Assembly: GCF_012241385.1 (NCBI RefSeq)
Contig: NZ_JAAVXB010000003.1
Location: forward strand, 248,001 to 312,000
Direction of reading: 5' to 3'
Origin: Solimonas marina
GTDB taxonomy: Bacteria; Pseudomonadota; Gammaproteobacteria; Nevskiales; Nevskiaceae
Length of the DNA stretch: 64,000 nucleotides
This document shows, in pieces, positions 36,871 to 48,218 of this stretch. Made by a program: the position numbers and the translations under genes. Under the pieces are notes generated by a model that worked only from the letters and a program-made list of their open reading frames with translations, did no database searches and was not told the origin of the DNA. Within the stretch, counting starts at the first letter, position 1. Each line of letters begins with the position of its first letter.

Positions 36871-37929
36871 ATGAAGCGCCCCACCCAGGCCCCCCTCGAA
36901 TTCGGCGGCCAGACCGTCGCCGCCGGCGAGCGGCGCCTGATCGAGCTGCCGGTCGGCTCCTTATATACGCGTACCCCGGTCAGCCTGCCGGTGCACATCG
37001 TCCGGGGGTGCGAGCCCGGGCCGACGATGTTCGTCAGTGCGGCGCTGCATGGCGACGAGATCAATGGGGTCGAGATCATTCGCCGTTTGTTGCTGCAGCC
37101 GGACATGGGCCAGCTGCGCGGTACGCTGCTGGCGGTGCCGATCGTCAATACCCTGGCCTTTCTGCATCAGTCGCGCTATCTGCCGGATCGGCGCGACCTC
37201 AATCGCAGCTTCCCGGGCAGCGCCCGTGGCTCATTGGCGGCGCGCCTGGCGCGGATGTTCCTGACCGAGATCGTCGGGCGCTCGCAATACGGCGTCGATC
37301 TGCACACCGGCGCCCTGCACCGGCCGAACTTGCCGCATATCCGTGCCGACCTGCAGCAGCCACGGATGCTGGCGCTGGCCCAGGCCTTCGGGGTGCCGCT
37401 GTTGCTCAATTCGACGCCGACCCCGGGCACGCTACGCGCCTACACCACGGAACAGGGCATTCCCGTCATTTTGTATGAGGCGGGCGAGGCGCTGCGCCTC
37501 GACGAGCTGGCAATCCGCACCGGGGTGCGCGGCGTGCTGAGCGTGATGCGGGCGCTCGAGATGCTGCCGCCGGTGCGGCGTGGCGCGGTGCAGATGCCGG
37601 AACCGGTGGTGGCGCGCAGTGCGACTTGGGTGCGGGCGCCAGCCAGCGGCATGTTGCGCACCAAGGTGGCGCTGGGTGCCCAGGTGCTGAAGGGCGAGGC
37701 ACTGGGCGTCATCGGCGATCCGCTCGGTGGCGACGAGACGCCGGTGCTGGCCGCAAGCCACGGCGTGGTGGTCGGCCGCACGGCGCTGCCGCTGGTTTAT
37801 GAGGGCGATGCACTTTTTCATCTGGCGCGCTTCGACGCGGCGGAGACCGCGGCGGGCGTGGCGCGCAACATCGCCACCGTCCGTCGGATGCTCAAGCGCG
37901 GGGAGAATGCGCGGCCCCGCGATACCTGA
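36871..37929 (+). CDS. succinylglutamate desuccinylase/aspartoacylase-family deacylase
   Basis: Encodes 352 residues of the M14-related AstE/AspA fold. Zinc ligands are seen in ALHGDEINGVE (HxxE) and the later VDLHTGALHRPNLPH (His), with DRRDLNRSFPG carrying the conserved Asp/Arg. The C-terminal 100 residues form a beta-rich domain resembling a biotinyl/lipoyl fold (VRAPASGMLRTKVALGAQVLKGEALGVIG). In genomes with RimK and the zinc protease this enzyme is the third member, and removal of glutamate or acyl groups from RimK products is a reasonable inference. The repeat array separates it from rimK. Confidence 0.88.
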   Translation: MKRPTQAPLEFGGQTVAAGERRLIELPVGSLYTRTPVSLPVHIVRGCEPGPTMFVSAALHGDEINGVEIIRRLLLQPDMGQLRGTLLAVPIVNTLAFLHQSRYLPDRRDLNRSFPGSARGSLAARLARMFLTEIVGRSQYGVDLHTGALHRPNLPHIRADLQQPRMLALAQAFGVPLLLNSTPTPGTLRAYTTEQGIPVILYEAGEALRLDELAIRTGVRGVLSVMRALEMLPPVRRGAVQMPEPVVARSATWVRAPASGMLRTKVALGAQVLKGEALGVIGDPLGGDETPVLAASHGVVVGRTALPLVYEGDALFHLARFDAAETAAGVARNIATVRRMLKRGENARPRDT

Positions 37930-38127
37930 TCAGGGCTTGTTCCCTGTAAAAGATGACAAAACCTTCATCGCTGCGACCACGGGAAACGGCGCGCAAACTG
38001 CCTATTTCGGCACACGAATGGTCGGCATCTTGCGTGTAGTCATATACAATTCCGCGACTTTTTTACCGGCGCCCCCTCGGCAATGCTGCCCCGGCGCCGT
38101 TTCCGGAACGCTCAACCGAGGCTAGCG

Positions 38128-38574
38128 ATGGCGCCAATCAGCGCATGGTCAGCGAACACGTGGTCCCTGATCGTCTACACGGTGGCGGTCATCGGTATCG
38201 TCGGACTCATGCTCGGCCTGTCGTGGATTCTGGGTGGTCGCGACTGGGGCCGCGCCAAGGATGAGCAATTCGAGTCCGGTGTCCTTGGCCAGGGAACCGC
38301 CCGCCTGCGCTTTTCGGCCAAGTTCTACCTGGTCGCGATGTTCTTCGTGATCTTCGACGTCGAAGCGCTGTTCCTCTATGCCTGGGCCGTTTCGGTCCGC
38401 GAAGCCGGCTGGGCCGGTTTCATCGAGGCCTCCATTTTCATCTTCATTCTGGCCGCCAGCCTCGTCTATTTGTGGAAGATTGGCGCGCTCGAGTGGGCGC
38501 CGGCGAGCCGCCGGCCGTCATCCCCGTCGGAGCCGGACTCGCCGGCAGCCAAACCCGACCGGCCCGCGCGCTGA
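38128..38574 (+). CDS. nuoA: NADH-quinone oxidoreductase subunit A
   Basis: Encodes 148 residues with three TM helices; the loop [20 protein letters not shown] carries the conserved Glu/Ser/Gly of NuoA and [14 protein letters not shown] is canonical. The Pro/Ser-rich C-terminal tail ([18 protein letters not shown]) is longer than in most NuoA. First gene of a 13-gene complex I operon. The 198 bp upstream contain an AT-rich stretch around 38040-38065 (TATACAAT) that may be the promoter, but no good -35 is visible. Confidence 0.95.
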   Translation: MAPISAWSANTWSLIVYTVAVIGIVGLMLGLSWILGGRDWGRAKDEQFESGVLGQGTARLRFSAKFYLVAMFFVIFDVEALFLYAWAVSVREAGWAGFIEASIFIFILAASLVYLWKIGALEWAPASRRPSSPSEPDSPAAKPDRPAR

Positions 38575-38605
38575 ACGCCGGCGCCAGCCAACAGAGCAAG
38601 CAGCC

Positions 38606-39274
38606 ATGGAATACACCGTCACGCGAATCGACAAGAACTCGCAGCGCTACCCGATGGAGCAGCGCAGCAAGGTTCGGGACCCGGTCGAAGAGCAGATCAG
38701 CAAGAACATCTTCCTCGGCAAGCTCGAGGATGTGATGCACGGCGCTGTCAATTGGGGCCGCAAGAACTCGATCTGGCCTTATAACTTTGGTCTGTCGTGC
38801 TGCTACGTGGAAATGGCGACGGCGTTCACGCCGACCCATGACGTGGCGCGCTTCGGCGCCGAAGTCATTCGTGCGTCGCCGCGTCAGGCCGACCTGATGG
38901 TCATCGCCGGTACCTGCTTCATGAAGATGGCGCCGGTCGTGCAGCGCCTGTACGAGCAGATGCTGGAGCCGAAGTGGGTCATCAGCATGGGGTCGTGCGC
39001 GAACTCCGGCGGCATGTATGACATCTATTCGGTCGTGCAGGGCGTTGACAAGTTCCTGCCGGTGGACGTCTACATCCCGGGCTGCCCGCCGCGTCCCGAA
39101 GCCTTCCTGCAGGGTCTGAACCTGCTGCAGGATGCGATCGGCAAGGAGCGCCGGCCGCTGTCGTGGGTGGTCGGTGACCAGGGCGTCTACCGTGCCGAAT
39201 TCCCGTCGCGCCGCGAGACGCTGCGCCCCGAGCGTAGCGCGCAGACGACGCTGCGTACTCCCGATCAGGTCTGA
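38606..39274 (+). CDS. nuoB: NADH-quinone oxidoreductase subunit B
   Basis: Encodes 222 residues and carries cluster N2. Cysteine ligands are visible in [25 protein letters not shown] and [13 protein letters not shown]. It sits at the junction of the hydrophilic arm and the quinone site. The ATG is 31 bp after nuoA. Confidence 0.97.
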   Translation: MEYTVTRIDKNSQRYPMEQRSKVRDPVEEQISKNIFLGKLEDVMHGAVNWGRKNSIWPYNFGLSCCYVEMATAFTPTHDVARFGAEVIRASPRQADLMVIAGTCFMKMAPVVQRLYEQMLEPKWVISMGSCANSGGMYDIYSVVQGVDKFLPVDVYIPGCPPRPEAFLQGLNLLQDAIGKERRPLSWVVGDQGVYRAEFPSRRETLRPERSAQTTLRTPDQV

Positions 39275-39279
39275 TTGCC

Positions 39280-41073
39280 GTGGCTGACGACGCACCCATG
39301 ACGGTTCCTGGCCTCGACAACGAGGTCGTCCGTGATCTGTACGCCCGCTTCGGCGAGGCCACGTTCGTCTATCAGGCGACGCGTGACGGCATGCCGACGC
39401 TGTGGGTCGGCGCCGAGCGCATCCTGGAAGTGCTGCGCTACCTGAAGGGCGGCATCTCCAAGCCCTACAAGATGCTGTACGACCTGACGGCGGTCGACGA
39501 GCGCCTGCGCAAGCATCGCCAGGGCCTGCCGGACGCCGACTTCACGGTCGTCTACCAGTTGCTGTCGGTCGACCGCGACATGTCGCGCGCCGGCACGCCG
39601 GATATCCGCCTCAAGGTGGCACTGAAAGGCGAGTTCCCGCACCTGCCGACGGCGACGACGGTCTATGCCAACGCCGACTGGTACGAGCGTGAGGTCTGGG
39701 ATCTGTTCGGCATCGTCTTTGACGGCCACCCGCATCTGCGTCGCATCCTGCTGCCGCCGCGCTGGGTCGGTCATCCGCTGCGCAAGGAACATCCGGCGCG
39801 CGCCACCGAGTTCGATCCGTTCGTGCTCGACCAGATGCGCCAGGATCTGGATCAGGAAGCCCTGCTGTTCAAGCCCGAAGACTGGGGCATGAAGAAGGGC
39901 ACCGAGGATGAGGACTACATGTTCCTCAACTTCGGTCCCAACCATCCGGCCGCACACGGCGCGTTCCGTATCGTCCTGCAGCTCGACGGCGAAGAGATCG
40001 TCGACTGCGTGCCGGACATCGGCTACCACCATCGCGGTGCCGAGAAGATGGGCGAGCGCCAGTCCTGGCATTCGTACATCCCGTATACCGATCGCATCGA
40101 CTATCTCGGCGGGGTGATGAACAACCTGCCGTACGTGATGACGGTCGAGAAGCTCGCCGGCATCACCGTGCCGCCGCGCGCGCAGACCATCCGCATCATG
40201 ATGTCGGAGTTCTTCCGCATCACCTCGCACCTGCTGTTCTACGGCACCTACCTGCAGGATCTCGGCGCGATGTCGCCGGTGTTCTATGCGTTCGTCGACC
40301 GCCAGAAGGCCTACGACGTGATCGAGGCGGTGACCGGCTTTCGCATGCATCCGGCGTGGTACCGCATCGGTGGTGTCGCGCACGATCTGCCTCAGGGCTG
40401 GGAGCGGCTGGTCAAGGAATTCGTCGAGCATCTGCCGCCGCGTCTGGACGAATACCAGAAGGCCGCTGCCGAAAACAGCATGGTCGTCTCGCGTCTGCGC
40501 GGCGTCGCCGCGTACGACACGGCGCAGGCGCTGGAGTGGGGCACGACCGGTGGCGGTCTGCGTGCCACCGGCGTCGCCTACGATCTGCGCAAGGCGCGCC
40601 CGTACATGGGCTACGAGAATTTCGATTTCGAAATTCCGGTGGGTCACAAGGGCGACGGCTATGACCGCCTGATGCTGCGTATCGAGGAAATGCGCCAGTC
40701 GGTGCGCATCATCAAGCAGTGCCTCGAGAACATGCCGTCGGGCCCGTACAAGGCCGATCATCCGCTGTCGACGCCGCCGCCGAAGGATCGCACGCTCAAG
40801 GACATCGAAACCCTCATCACGCACTTCCTGCAAGTGTCGTGGGGCCCGGTCATCCCGGCCGGCGAGGCGACGACGATGGTCGAAGCGACCAAGGGCATCA
40901 ACAGCTATTACCTGACCTCGGACGGCAGCACGATGAGCTATCGCACGCGTATCCGTACGCCGAGCTTTGCGCATCTGCAGCAGATTCCGAGTGTGATTCA
41001 GGGCCAGATGGTGGCCGACCTGATCGCGTACATCGCGTCGATCGACTTCGTCATGGCCGACGTGGACCGCTGA
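39280..41073 (+). CDS. nuoCD: NADH-quinone oxidoreductase subunit C/D fusion
   Basis: Encodes 597 residues. The NuoC part (1-about 190) contains [20 protein letters not shown] and [19 protein letters not shown]; the NuoD part (about 210-597) has [20 protein letters not shown] and [14 protein letters not shown] near the quinone site. The fusion is as in E. coli and Pseudomonas, while many other proteobacteria have separate genes. Start is GTG at 39280 (an ATG follows at codon 7). Confidence 0.97.
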   Translation: MADDAPMTVPGLDNEVVRDLYARFGEATFVYQATRDGMPTLWVGAERILEVLRYLKGGISKPYKMLYDLTAVDERLRKHRQGLPDADFTVVYQLLSVDRDMSRAGTPDIRLKVALKGEFPHLPTATTVYANADWYEREVWDLFGIVFDGHPHLRRILLPPRWVGHPLRKEHPARATEFDPFVLDQMRQDLDQEALLFKPEDWGMKKGTEDEDYMFLNFGPNHPAAHGAFRIVLQLDGEEIVDCVPDIGYHHRGAEKMGERQSWHSYIPYTDRIDYLGGVMNNLPYVMTVEKLAGITVPPRAQTIRIMMSEFFRITSHLLFYGTYLQDLGAMSPVFYAFVDRQKAYDVIEAVTGFRMHPAWYRIGGVAHDLPQGWERLVKEFVEHLPPRLDEYQKAAAENSMVVSRLRGVAAYDTAQALEWGTTGGGLRATGVAYDLRKARPYMGYENFDFEIPVGHKGDGYDRLMLRIEEMRQSVRIIKQCLENMPSGPYKADHPLSTPPPKDRTLKDIETLITHFLQVSWGPVIPAGEATTMVEATKGINSYYLTSDGSTMSYRTRIRTPSFAHLQQIPSVIQGQMVADLIAYIASIDFVMADVDR

Positions 41074-41074
41074 T

Positions 41075-41605
41075 ATGAGCACACCCGAAACGGTCGTCAA
41101 GCTCGCCGAGCTGACCGGCAAGACGCAGGAGGCGCCGTTCGTACTGACGGACGACGAGCGCCATGAAATCGAGCACGAAATCGCGCACTACCCGGATGCG
41201 CGCGCGGCCAGCATCGGCGCGCTGAAGATCATCCAGGCGCGGCGCGGCTGGGTGCCGGACGGTGCGCTGGAGCCGGTGGCGAAGATGCTCGGCATCGGCG
41301 CCGCAGAGCTCGAAGGCGTGGCGACGTTCTACTCGCTGATCTACCGCAAGCCGGTCGGTCGTCATGTGGTCAAGGTCTGCGACAGCATCACCTGCTTCAT
41401 GGTCGGCTACGAGGACATCAAGAAGACCCTCGAACAGCATCTGGGCATTACCCACGGGCAGACCACCGCCGACGGTCGCTTCACGATGCTGCCGATCTGC
41501 TGCATCGGTGCCTGCGACAAGGGGCCGGCGCTGATGGTCGACGACGACCTGCACCATGACCTCACGCCGGACAACGTGGTCGGCATCGTGGAGGCGTACA
41601 AGTGA
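41075..41605 (+). CDS. nuoE: NADH-quinone oxidoreductase subunit E
   Basis: Encodes 176 residues of the thioredoxin-fold subunit holding the [2Fe-2S] cluster N1a. Ligands: CDSITC (Cx4C) and CCIGAC (Cx3C). It starts one base after the nuoCD stop and overlaps the GTG of nuoF (GTGA). Confidence 0.96.
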   Translation: MSTPETVVKLAELTGKTQEAPFVLTDDERHEIEHEIAHYPDARAASIGALKIIQARRGWVPDGALEPVAKMLGIGAAELEGVATFYSLIYRKPVGRHVVKVCDSITCFMVGYEDIKKTLEQHLGITHGQTTADGRFTMLPICCIGACDKGPALMVDDDLHHDLTPDNVVGIVEAYK

Positions 41606-42945
41606 GTCTCGAACAAGAACTGCTGGTTCGCCCGCTGACGGCGCGCGTCAATCTCGAAGCGCCGATGGACATCGCCGCCTACGAGGCATCGGGCGGCTAT
41701 CTCGCGGTGCGCAATGCGATCCGCGATCTGCAGCCGGCCGATGTGCAGGCCAAGGTCAAGGATTCGAACCTGCGCGGTCGCGGCGGTGCGGGCTTCCCGA
41801 CCGGCATCAAGTGGGGTCTGGTGCCGATGGGCCCGGACGCCGGCACCAAGTACCTCGTCTGCAACGCCGACGAGATGGAGCCGAACACGTTCAAGGACCG
41901 CCTGCTGATGGAAGGCGTGCCGCACCAGCTGATCGAAGGCATGCTGGTCGCCGGCTACGCGATCCAGGCCACCACCGGCTACATCTTCCTGCGCGGCGAA
42001 TACGTCAAGTCGGCGGAGCGTCTCAACGCGGCGCTGGCCGAGGCGCGCGCGGCCGGCTTGCTCGGCAAGAACATCCTCGGCTCCGGCTGGAGCTTCGAGC
42101 TGTCCGTGCACACCGGCGCCGGCCGCTATATCTGCGGTGAAGAGACGGCGCTGATCAATTCGCTGGAAGGCCGTCGCGCGAATCCGCGCGCCAAGCCGCC
42201 GTTCCCGCAGATCGCCGGTGCCTGGGGCCGTCCGACCGTCGTCAACAACGTCGAGTCGCTGTCGAACCTGCCGCACATCATCAACAACGGCGCCGAGTGG
42301 TTCAAAGGCCTGTCGCAGGGCAAGTCCAAGGACGGCGGCACCAAGCTCTACGGCTGCAGCGGTCGCGTCAAGCGTGGCGGCATCTACGAGCTGCCGATCG
42401 GCACTTCGGCGCGCGAGATCATCGAAGAACACGCCGGTGGCATGCGCGACGGCTACACCTTGAAGTGCTGGCTGCCGGGCGGTGCGTCGACCGACTTCCT
42501 GATGCCCGAGCATCTCGATCTGCCGATGGATTTCGATTCGATCTCCAAGGCCGGTTCACGCATGGGCACCGGCCTGATCATGGCCGTCGACCAGACCGCC
42601 AACATGGTCTCGCTGGTGCGCAATCTCGAAGAGTTCTTCGCGCGCGAGTCCTGCGGCTGGTGCACGCCGTGTCGCGACGGCCTGCCGTGGAGCGTGAAGA
42701 TGCTGATCGCGCTCGAGGAAGGGCGCGGCCGCATGGAAGACATCGAGCAGCTGACCAAGCTGACCAAGGCGCTCGGCCCCGGTCGTACCTTCTGCGCGCA
42801 TGCGCCGGGTGCGATGGAGCCGTTGCAGTCGGCGCTGAAATTCTTCCGCGCCGAATTCGAAGCCGGCGTCGCGCCGGCCGGTACCGCCGATGCTGATGCC
42901 AACATCGGGCTCACGGGCGTTGTCGTCAACGCCAAAGTTGCGTAA
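41602..42945 (+). CDS. nuoF: NADH-quinone oxidoreductase subunit F
   Basis: Encodes 447 residues, the NADH- and FMN-binding subunit with [4Fe-4S] cluster N3. [14 protein letters not shown] is the FMN/NADH-binding loop, and [12 protein letters not shown] holds three of the N3 cysteines. Starts with GTG overlapping the nuoE stop. Confidence 0.97.
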   Translation: MSLEQELLVRPLTARVNLEAPMDIAAYEASGGYLAVRNAIRDLQPADVQAKVKDSNLRGRGGAGFPTGIKWGLVPMGPDAGTKYLVCNADEMEPNTFKDRLLMEGVPHQLIEGMLVAGYAIQATTGYIFLRGEYVKSAERLNAALAEARAAGLLGKNILGSGWSFELSVHTGAGRYICGEETALINSLEGRRANPRAKPPFPQIAGAWGRPTVVNNVESLSNLPHIINNGAEWFKGLSQGKSKDGGTKLYGCSGRVKRGGIYELPIGTSAREIIEEHAGGMRDGYTLKCWLPGGASTDFLMPEHLDLPMDFDSISKAGSRMGTGLIMAVDQTANMVSLVRNLEEFFARESCGWCTPCRDGLPWSVKMLIALEEGRGRMEDIEQLTKLTKALGPGRTFCAHAPGAMEPLQSALKFFRAEFEAGVAPAGTADADANIGLTGVVVNAKVA

Positions 42946-42948
42946 GTC

Positions 42949-45645
42949 ATGGCCACGATTCATGTAGACGGCAAGCAGTACGACGTCGACGGTGCGGACA
43001 ACCTGCTGCAGGCCTGTCTCAACCTCGGACTCGATATTCCTTATTTCTGCTGGCACCCGGCGCTCGGCAGCGTCGGCGCATGCCGCCAGTGCGCGGTGAA
43101 GTCGTTCCGCGACGAGAACGACAAGATGGGCCGCATCGTCATGTCGTGCATGACGCCGGCGTCGAACGGGACCTACATCTCGATCGATGACGAGGAGGCC
43201 AAGGCCTTCCGCGCGACCATCGTCGAATTCCTGATGACGAATCACCCGCATGACTGTCCGGTCTGCGAGGAAGGTGGCCATTGCCACCTGCAGGACATGA
43301 CGGTGATGACGCAGCATCACAGCCGCTCATACCGCTTCACCAAGCGCACGCATTTGAATCAGGATCTCGGACCGTTCATCGGTCACGAGATGAACCGCTG
43401 CATCTCCTGCTATCGCTGCGTTCGCTACTACAAGGATTACGCCGGCGGCACCGATCTCGGTGTCTACGGTTCGGCGGCCAATGTCTACTTCGGCCGTGCC
43501 GAGGAAGGTACGCTGGAATCCGAATTCTCCGGCAACCTCACCGAGGTCTGCCCGACCGGCGTGTTCACCGACAAGACCCACTCCGAGCGCTACACGCGCA
43601 AGTGGGACATGCAGTACGCGCCGAGCATCTGCGCCAGCTGCTCGGTCGGCTGCAACGTCTCGCCGGGCGAGCGCTACGGCGAGATTCGCCGCGTCGAGAA
43701 CCGCTATCACGGCGAACTCAACGGCTACTTCCTCTGCGACCGCGGCCGTTTCGGCTACGGCTACACCAATCTCAAGGATCGCCCGCGCCACCCGTTGATC
43801 GACGGTGCGACGGTGACCAGCGATGTCGCGCTCGGCGCGGCGCGCGGCATGATCAACGGCGCGAGCAAGGTCATTGCGATCGGCTCGCCGCGCGCGTCGG
43901 TCGAAGCCAACTACGCGCTGCGCACGATGGTCGGTGCCGCGTCGTTCTACGACGGTCACGCCACCCAGGAAGGCGAGCTGGTCAAGCTGGCGCTGCAGAT
44001 CGTTCGTGACGGCCCGGTGCCGGCAACCACGATCACGGCGATGGAAGATGCCGACGCGGTGCTGGTGCTCGGCGAAGACATCACCGCGACCGCGCCGCGC
44101 ATGGCGCTGGCGGTCCGTCAGGCCGCACGCGGCAAGGGCCGTGCGCTGGCCGACGAGAAGAAGGTTTCGGATTGGCAGGCGATCTCGCTGGCCGATCTGC
44201 TGCAGCGCGACAGCTATCCCGTGTTCGTCGCCAGTGTCGACAGCACGCGCCTCGACGACATCGCCCACGCCACCGTGCGTGCGGCGCCGGAAGATCTGGC
44301 GCGCCTCGGCTTCGCCGTGGCGAACCTGCTCGATGCGTCATCGCCGGCCGTGGCCGGTCTCGACGAGGCGACGGCGGCGCAGGCCAAGGCCATCGCCGAC
44401 GCGCTGGCTGCCGCAAAGAAGCCGCTGATCATTTCCGGCACCGGCGCCGGTTCGACGGCGGTGATGCAGGCCGCGGCCAACATCGCCTGGGCCCTGAAGG
44501 CCAAGAACGACGCCACTGGTCTTGCGCTGACGCTGCCGGAAGCGAACAGCTACGGTCTGGCGATGCTCGAGCCGCAGCCGCTGGCCGACGCGCTCGAGGC
44601 GCTGGCGTCCGGTGCGGCCGATACGCTGGTCGTGCTTGAAAACGATCTGTATCGCCGCGCGCCCAAGGCGGTCGTCGACGCCGCGCTGGCCAAGGTCAAG
44701 AGCCTGATCGTCATCGACCACACGGCGACCGACGCCACGGCGCGCGCGCAGGTGGTGCTGCCGGCGGCGACGGTATTCGAAGGCGACGGCACCGTCGTCA
44801 ACTACGAAGGCCGTGCGCAGCGTCACTTCCAGGTCTACGACCCGAAGTACTACGACGCCAGCCTTGCGCAGGTCGAATCCTGGCGTTGGCTCGCCGTTCT
44901 GGAAGCCGCCAGCGGCTGGAAGATTCTCGACGACATCACCGGTGCCTGCGCCACGGCCGTCAGCGGCCTGGCCGGCATCGTCGACGCGGCGCCGGGTGCG
45001 GCGTTCCGTATCGACGGCCTGAAGATTGCGCGCGAGCCGCACCGCTACTCGGGCCGCACCGCGATGCGTGCCAATCAGGCGGTCAGCGAAATTCGTCAGC
45101 CGGTCGATCCGGATACGCCCCTGAGCTTCTCGATGGAAGGCTACAACGGCGTCGGCGGCCTCGACCGTCCGGCGGCGTTGATGCCGTACGCCTGGGCGCC
45201 GGGCTGGAACTCGCCGCAGTCGTGGAACAAGTTCCAGCAGGAGATCGGCGGTCATCTGCGCGGCGGTGATCCGGGCAAGCTGCTGTTTGCCGGCGGCGCC
45301 ACGCAGGCGTACTTCACCGACGTGCCGGCCGCGTTCACGCCGAGCGGCAGCGGCAGCGGCTTCCGCGTGCTGCCGCTGCACCTGCACTTCGGCGGCGACG
45401 AACTGTCGTCGCGTGCCGAGCCGATCCGCGAGCGTGCCAGCACGGCGTTCGTCGCCATCGCTCGTGCTGACGTCGCGCGCGCCGGCGTCAACGGCCACGC
45501 GACGGTGTCGGTGGACGGTGAACTCGTGCAGCTGCCGACCTTCATCAGCGATACGCTGCCGGCCGGCACCGTGGGCCTGCCGGCGGGTTTCGCCGGCGTG
45601 CCGTTCGTCGCCTACGGCGTCGATGCCACCGTGAGCGGAGGCTGA
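42949..45645 (+). CDS. nuoG: NADH-quinone oxidoreductase subunit G
   Basis: Encodes 898 residues. N-terminal [2Fe-2S] (N1b) ligands lie in [21 protein letters not shown]5 in [14 protein letters not shown], and N4 in [26 protein letters not shown] motif followed exactly 27 residues later by a further Cys forms the extra N7 cluster known from E. coli and Thermus NuoG. The rest is a molybdopterin-oxidoreductase-like domain without cofactor. Length is close to the E. coli protein (908). Confidence 0.96.
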   Translation: MATIHVDGKQYDVDGADNLLQACLNLGLDIPYFCWHPALGSVGACRQCAVKSFRDENDKMGRIVMSCMTPASNGTYISIDDEEAKAFRATIVEFLMTNHPHDCPVCEEGGHCHLQDMTVMTQHHSRSYRFTKRTHLNQDLGPFIGHEMNRCISCYRCVRYYKDYAGGTDLGVYGSAANVYFGRAEEGTLESEFSGNLTEVCPTGVFTDKTHSERYTRKWDMQYAPSICASCSVGCNVSPGERYGEIRRVENRYHGELNGYFLCDRGRFGYGYTNLKDRPRHPLIDGATVTSDVALGAARGMINGASKVIAIGSPRASVEANYALRTMVGAASFYDGHATQEGELVKLALQIVRDGPVPATTITAMEDADAVLVLGEDITATAPRMALAVRQAARGKGRALADEKKVSDWQAISLADLLQRDSYPVFVASVDSTRLDDIAHATVRAAPEDLARLGFAVANLLDASSPAVAGLDEATAAQAKAIADALAAAKKPLIISGTGAGSTAVMQAAANIAWALKAKNDATGLALTLPEANSYGLAMLEPQPLADALEALASGAADTLVVLENDLYRRAPKAVVDAALAKVKSLIVIDHTATDATARAQVVLPAATVFEGDGTVVNYEGRAQRHFQVYDPKYYDASLAQVESWRWLAVLEAASGWKILDDITGACATAVSGLAGIVDAAPGAAFRIDGLKIAREPHRYSGRTAMRANQAVSEIRQPVDPDTPLSFSMEGYNGVGGLDRPAALMPYAWAPGWNSPQSWNKFQQEIGGHLRGGDPGKLLFAGGATQAYFTDVPAAFTPSGSGSGFRVLPLHLHFGGDELSSRAEPIRERASTAFVAIARADVARAGVNGHATVSVDGELVQLPTFISDTLPAGTVGLPAGFAGVPFVAYGVDATVSGG

Positions 45646-45649
45646 TCCC

Positions 45650-46660
45650 ATGCTCGATTGGTTCAATGCCCATCCGCATCTCGTCGATTCGCTGATCGAG
45701 TCGGTCAAGGCCATCGTCGTGCTGCTGGTGACGGTGGTCGTCGCGGCCTGGATGATCTGGCTCGAACGCCGCCTGCTCGGCCTGTGGCAGGACCGCTACG
45801 GCCCGAACCGCGTGGGTCCGTTCGGCCTCGGCCAGGTCATCGCCGACATGATCAAGATCTTCTTCAAGGAAGACTGGATTCCGCCGTTCGTCGACAAGCT
45901 GACCTTCATCGTCGCCCCGGCGATCGCCATGGGCCTGATGCTGCTGATGTTCGCGCTGGTGCCGGTGACGCCGACCTGGGGCGTGGCGCACATCAACGTC
46001 GGTCTGCTGGTGTTCCTGGCGCTGGCCGGCCTCGAGGTCTACGCGGTAATGCTCGGCGGCTGGGCGAGCAACAGCAAATACTCGCTGCTCGGCGGCCTGC
46101 GCGTGACCGCGCAGACGGTGTCGTACGAAGTGTTCATGGGCATTTCGCTGATGGGCATCGTGATGCTGGCCGGTTCGTTCGATCTGCGTCACATCGTCGA
46201 GTACCAGGCGGCCAACGGCTGGAACATCATTCCGCAGTTCTTCGGCTTCTGTGCGTTCGTGACCGCGGCGATCGCCGTCGTGCACCGCACGCCGTTCGAC
46301 TTGCCGGAAGCCGAGTCGGAACTGGCCGCGGGCTTTCATACCGAGTACTCGGGCATGAAGTTCGGCATGTTCTTCGTCGGCGAATACGTTGGCATCGTGC
46401 TGGTTTCGGCCATTACGACGGTCTTGTTCTTCGGCGGCTGGAGCGGCCCGGGCGTGGAGAGCCATGCGTGGCTCGCGTTCCCGTGGTTCGCGTTCAAGTG
46501 CCTGTGCTTCATGTCCGGCTTCATCCTGCTGCGCGCGTCGCTGCCGCGTCCGCGCTACGACCAGATGATGGCTGCCGGCTGGAAAGTCTGCCTGCCGCTG
46601 TCGTTGATCAATCTTCTGGGCACGGCGGCCGTCGTCGTTGCCGGCGCCCACGGAGCCTGA
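45650..46660 (+). CDS. nuoH: NADH-quinone oxidoreductase subunit H
   Basis: Encodes 336 residues with eight to nine TM helices forming part of the quinone channel. Conserved loops: [30 protein letters not shown], and [20 protein letters not shown] with its cluster of acidic residues. It starts 4 bp after nuoG. Confidence 0.97.
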   Translation: MLDWFNAHPHLVDSLIESVKAIVVLLVTVVVAAWMIWLERRLLGLWQDRYGPNRVGPFGLGQVIADMIKIFFKEDWIPPFVDKLTFIVAPAIAMGLMLLMFALVPVTPTWGVAHINVGLLVFLALAGLEVYAVMLGGWASNSKYSLLGGLRVTAQTVSYEVFMGISLMGIVMLAGSFDLRHIVEYQAANGWNIIPQFFGFCAFVTAAIAVVHRTPFDLPEAESELAAGFHTEYSGMKFGMFFVGEYVGIVLVSAITTVLFFGGWSGPGVESHAWLAFPWFAFKCLCFMSGFILLRASLPRPRYDQMMAAGWKVCLPLSLINLLGTAAVVVAGAHGA

Positions 46661-46661
46661 G

Positions 46662-47246
46662 ATGCCCGGTTACCTGCCTCCTGAAAAACGCTCGCCGCTG
46701 CAGCAGCTCGGAGACATCCTCTGGGGTGTCTATACGCAGCTGCGGACGATCGTGATGATCTTCAGTCACACGTTCCGCAAGCGTGATGTCATTCCGTATC
46801 CGGAAGTGAAGCCGTATATGCCGCCGCGCTATCGTGGCCGCATCGTGCTGACGCGCGATCCGGACGGCGACGAACGCTGCGTCGCGTGCAACCTCTGCGC
46901 GGTGGCCTGCCCGGTGGGCTGCATTTCGTTGCAGAAGACCGAGCGTCCGGAAGACGGCCGCTGGTATCCCGAGTGGTTCCGCATCAACTTCTCGCGCTGC
47001 ATCTTCTGCGGACTGTGCGAAGAAGCTTGCCCGACCACGGCGATCCAGCTGACGCCGGACTACGAGCTCGCCGAGTACAAGCGCCAGAGTCTGGTCTACG
47101 AAAAGGAAGACCTGCTGATCAGCGGCACCGGCAAGTACCCGGACTACAACTTCTATCGCGTCGCTGGCATGTCGATCGAAGGCAAGCCGAAGGGCGCCGC
47201 CGAGAAGGAATCGGCGCCGGTCGACATCAAGTCGCTGCTGCCGTAA
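46662..47246 (+). CDS. nuoI: NADH-quinone oxidoreductase subunit I
   Basis: Encodes 194 residues with two ferredoxin-type [4Fe-4S] sites, N6a and N6b: [12 protein letters not shown] and [12 protein letters not shown]. The N-terminal amphipathic helix [16 protein letters not shown] anchors it to the membrane arm. It starts one base after the nuoH stop. Confidence 0.97.
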   Translation: MPGYLPPEKRSPLQQLGDILWGVYTQLRTIVMIFSHTFRKRDVIPYPEVKPYMPPRYRGRIVLTRDPDGDERCVACNLCAVACPVGCISLQKTERPEDGRWYPEWFRINFSRCIFCGLCEEACPTTAIQLTPDYELAEYKRQSLVYEKEDLLISGTGKYPDYNFYRVAGMSIEGKPKGAAEKESAPVDIKSLLP

Positions 47247-47257
47247 GGGATGACGCG

Positions 47258-47749
47258 ATGACGTTCTTCTTCTATCTCGCTGCCGCCGTTGCCGTGATCT
47301 CGACGTTGTTCGTGATCTTCGGCCGCAACCCGGTGCATGCGCTGCTCAACCTGGTGGTCTCGCTGCTCGCGGTCGCCGGCCTGTTCTTCATGCTCGGCGC
47401 GCCGTTTGCCGGTGCGCTCGAAGTCATCGTCTACGCCGGCGCCATCATGGTGCTGTTCGTGTTCGTGGTGATGATGCTCAACCTCGGCAAGGAGATCGAA
47501 GATCAGGAGCGCCGCTGGTTGACGCCCAAGGTCTGGTTCGCGCCGGCGGTGCTGTCGGTGCTGTTGCTCGGCGGCTTGCTCGACGTGCTGCTGACCGGCG
47601 GTCAGACGCATGCCGCGGCGACGACGACCATCGATGCCAAGCAGGTGGGCGTGCATCTGTTCGGCCCGTATCTGCTCGCGGTCGAACTCGGCTCGATGCT
47701 GCTGCTGGCCGCGCTGGTCGCGGCCTATCACCTCGGCCGCCACGACTAG
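47258..47749 (+). CDS. nuoJ: NADH-quinone oxidoreductase subunit J
   Basis: Encodes 163 residues with five TM helices. [20 protein letters not shown] and [19 protein letters not shown] (the pi-bulge helix of subunit J) are typical. Separated from nuoI by 11 bp. Confidence 0.95.
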   Translation: MTFFFYLAAAVAVISTLFVIFGRNPVHALLNLVVSLLAVAGLFFMLGAPFAGALEVIVYAGAIMVLFVFVVMMLNLGKEIEDQERRWLTPKVWFAPAVLSVLLLGGLLDVLLTGGQTHAAATTTIDAKQVGVHLFGPYLLAVELGSMLLLAALVAAYHLGRHD

Positions 47750-47765
47750 AACGAAAAGAACCGCT

Positions 47766-48089
47766 ATGGAAACGACTGCTTTGCTGGGGATTCCGATGGA
47801 GCACGGGCTGGCGATCGCCGGCATCCTGTTCGTGCTCGGTCTGCTCGGCGTGATGATCCGGCGCGACATCCTGTTCATGCTGATGTCGCTCGAAGTGATG
47901 ATGAACTCCGCGGCGCTCGCGTTCGTGGTGGCCGGAAGTCGCTGGCACCAGCCGGACGGCCAGATCATGTTCATTCTCGTGCTGTCACTGGCCGCGTCCG
48001 AGGCCTCGGTGGGGCTCGCGATTCTGATCCAGCTGCATCGCCGCTTCCGGACGCTCGACGTCGATTCGGCATCGCAGATGAAGGGGTGA
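47766..48089 (+). CDS. nuoK: NADH-quinone oxidoreductase subunit K
   Basis: Encodes 107 residues with three TM helices; the conserved membrane Glu residues are in [13 protein letters not shown] and [11 protein letters not shown]. An internal ATG at 47796 (MEHGL) would give the 97-residue product closer to other NuoK; the upstream ATG is used for lack of better evidence. Confidence 0.94.
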   Translation: METTALLGIPMEHGLAIAGILFVLGLLGVMIRRDILFMLMSLEVMMNSAALAFVVAGSRWHQPDGQIMFILVLSLAASEASVGLAILIQLHRRFRTLDVDSASQMKG

Positions 48090-48218
48090 GGGACGCATGA
48101 TGAAAACAAAGTTTTCAGCGGTCCCGAACGCACGGGCAGGGCTGCCCGGGCGGGGCGACGCTCGCCGCACTAACGTCGCGCCAGGGATGGCGTCCTCGCG
48201 CTTCGGGAAAACAGACTG
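48090..48218 (+). repeat. repeat-derived spacer inside the nuo operon, with a 40-codon open frame
   Basis: The only sizeable gap in the operon (129 bp). It holds the GC hairpin GGGCAG-GG-CTGCCC and TCGCGCCAGGGATGGCG, a motif shared with the arrays at 36.5/36.7 kb and, inverted, at 33.8/34.0 kb. An open frame of 40 codons (48097-48219, starting MMKTKFSAV) has a TGA sharing one base with the nuoL ATG (TGATG). Whether it is translated is unknown; it may merely keep ribosomes moving into nuoL. Confidence 0.6.

Noticed and set aside
37930-38127. Riboswitch upstream of nuoA
   Set aside because: The 198-bp leader has GC-rich self-complementary patches, but no known riboswitch core could be recognised.
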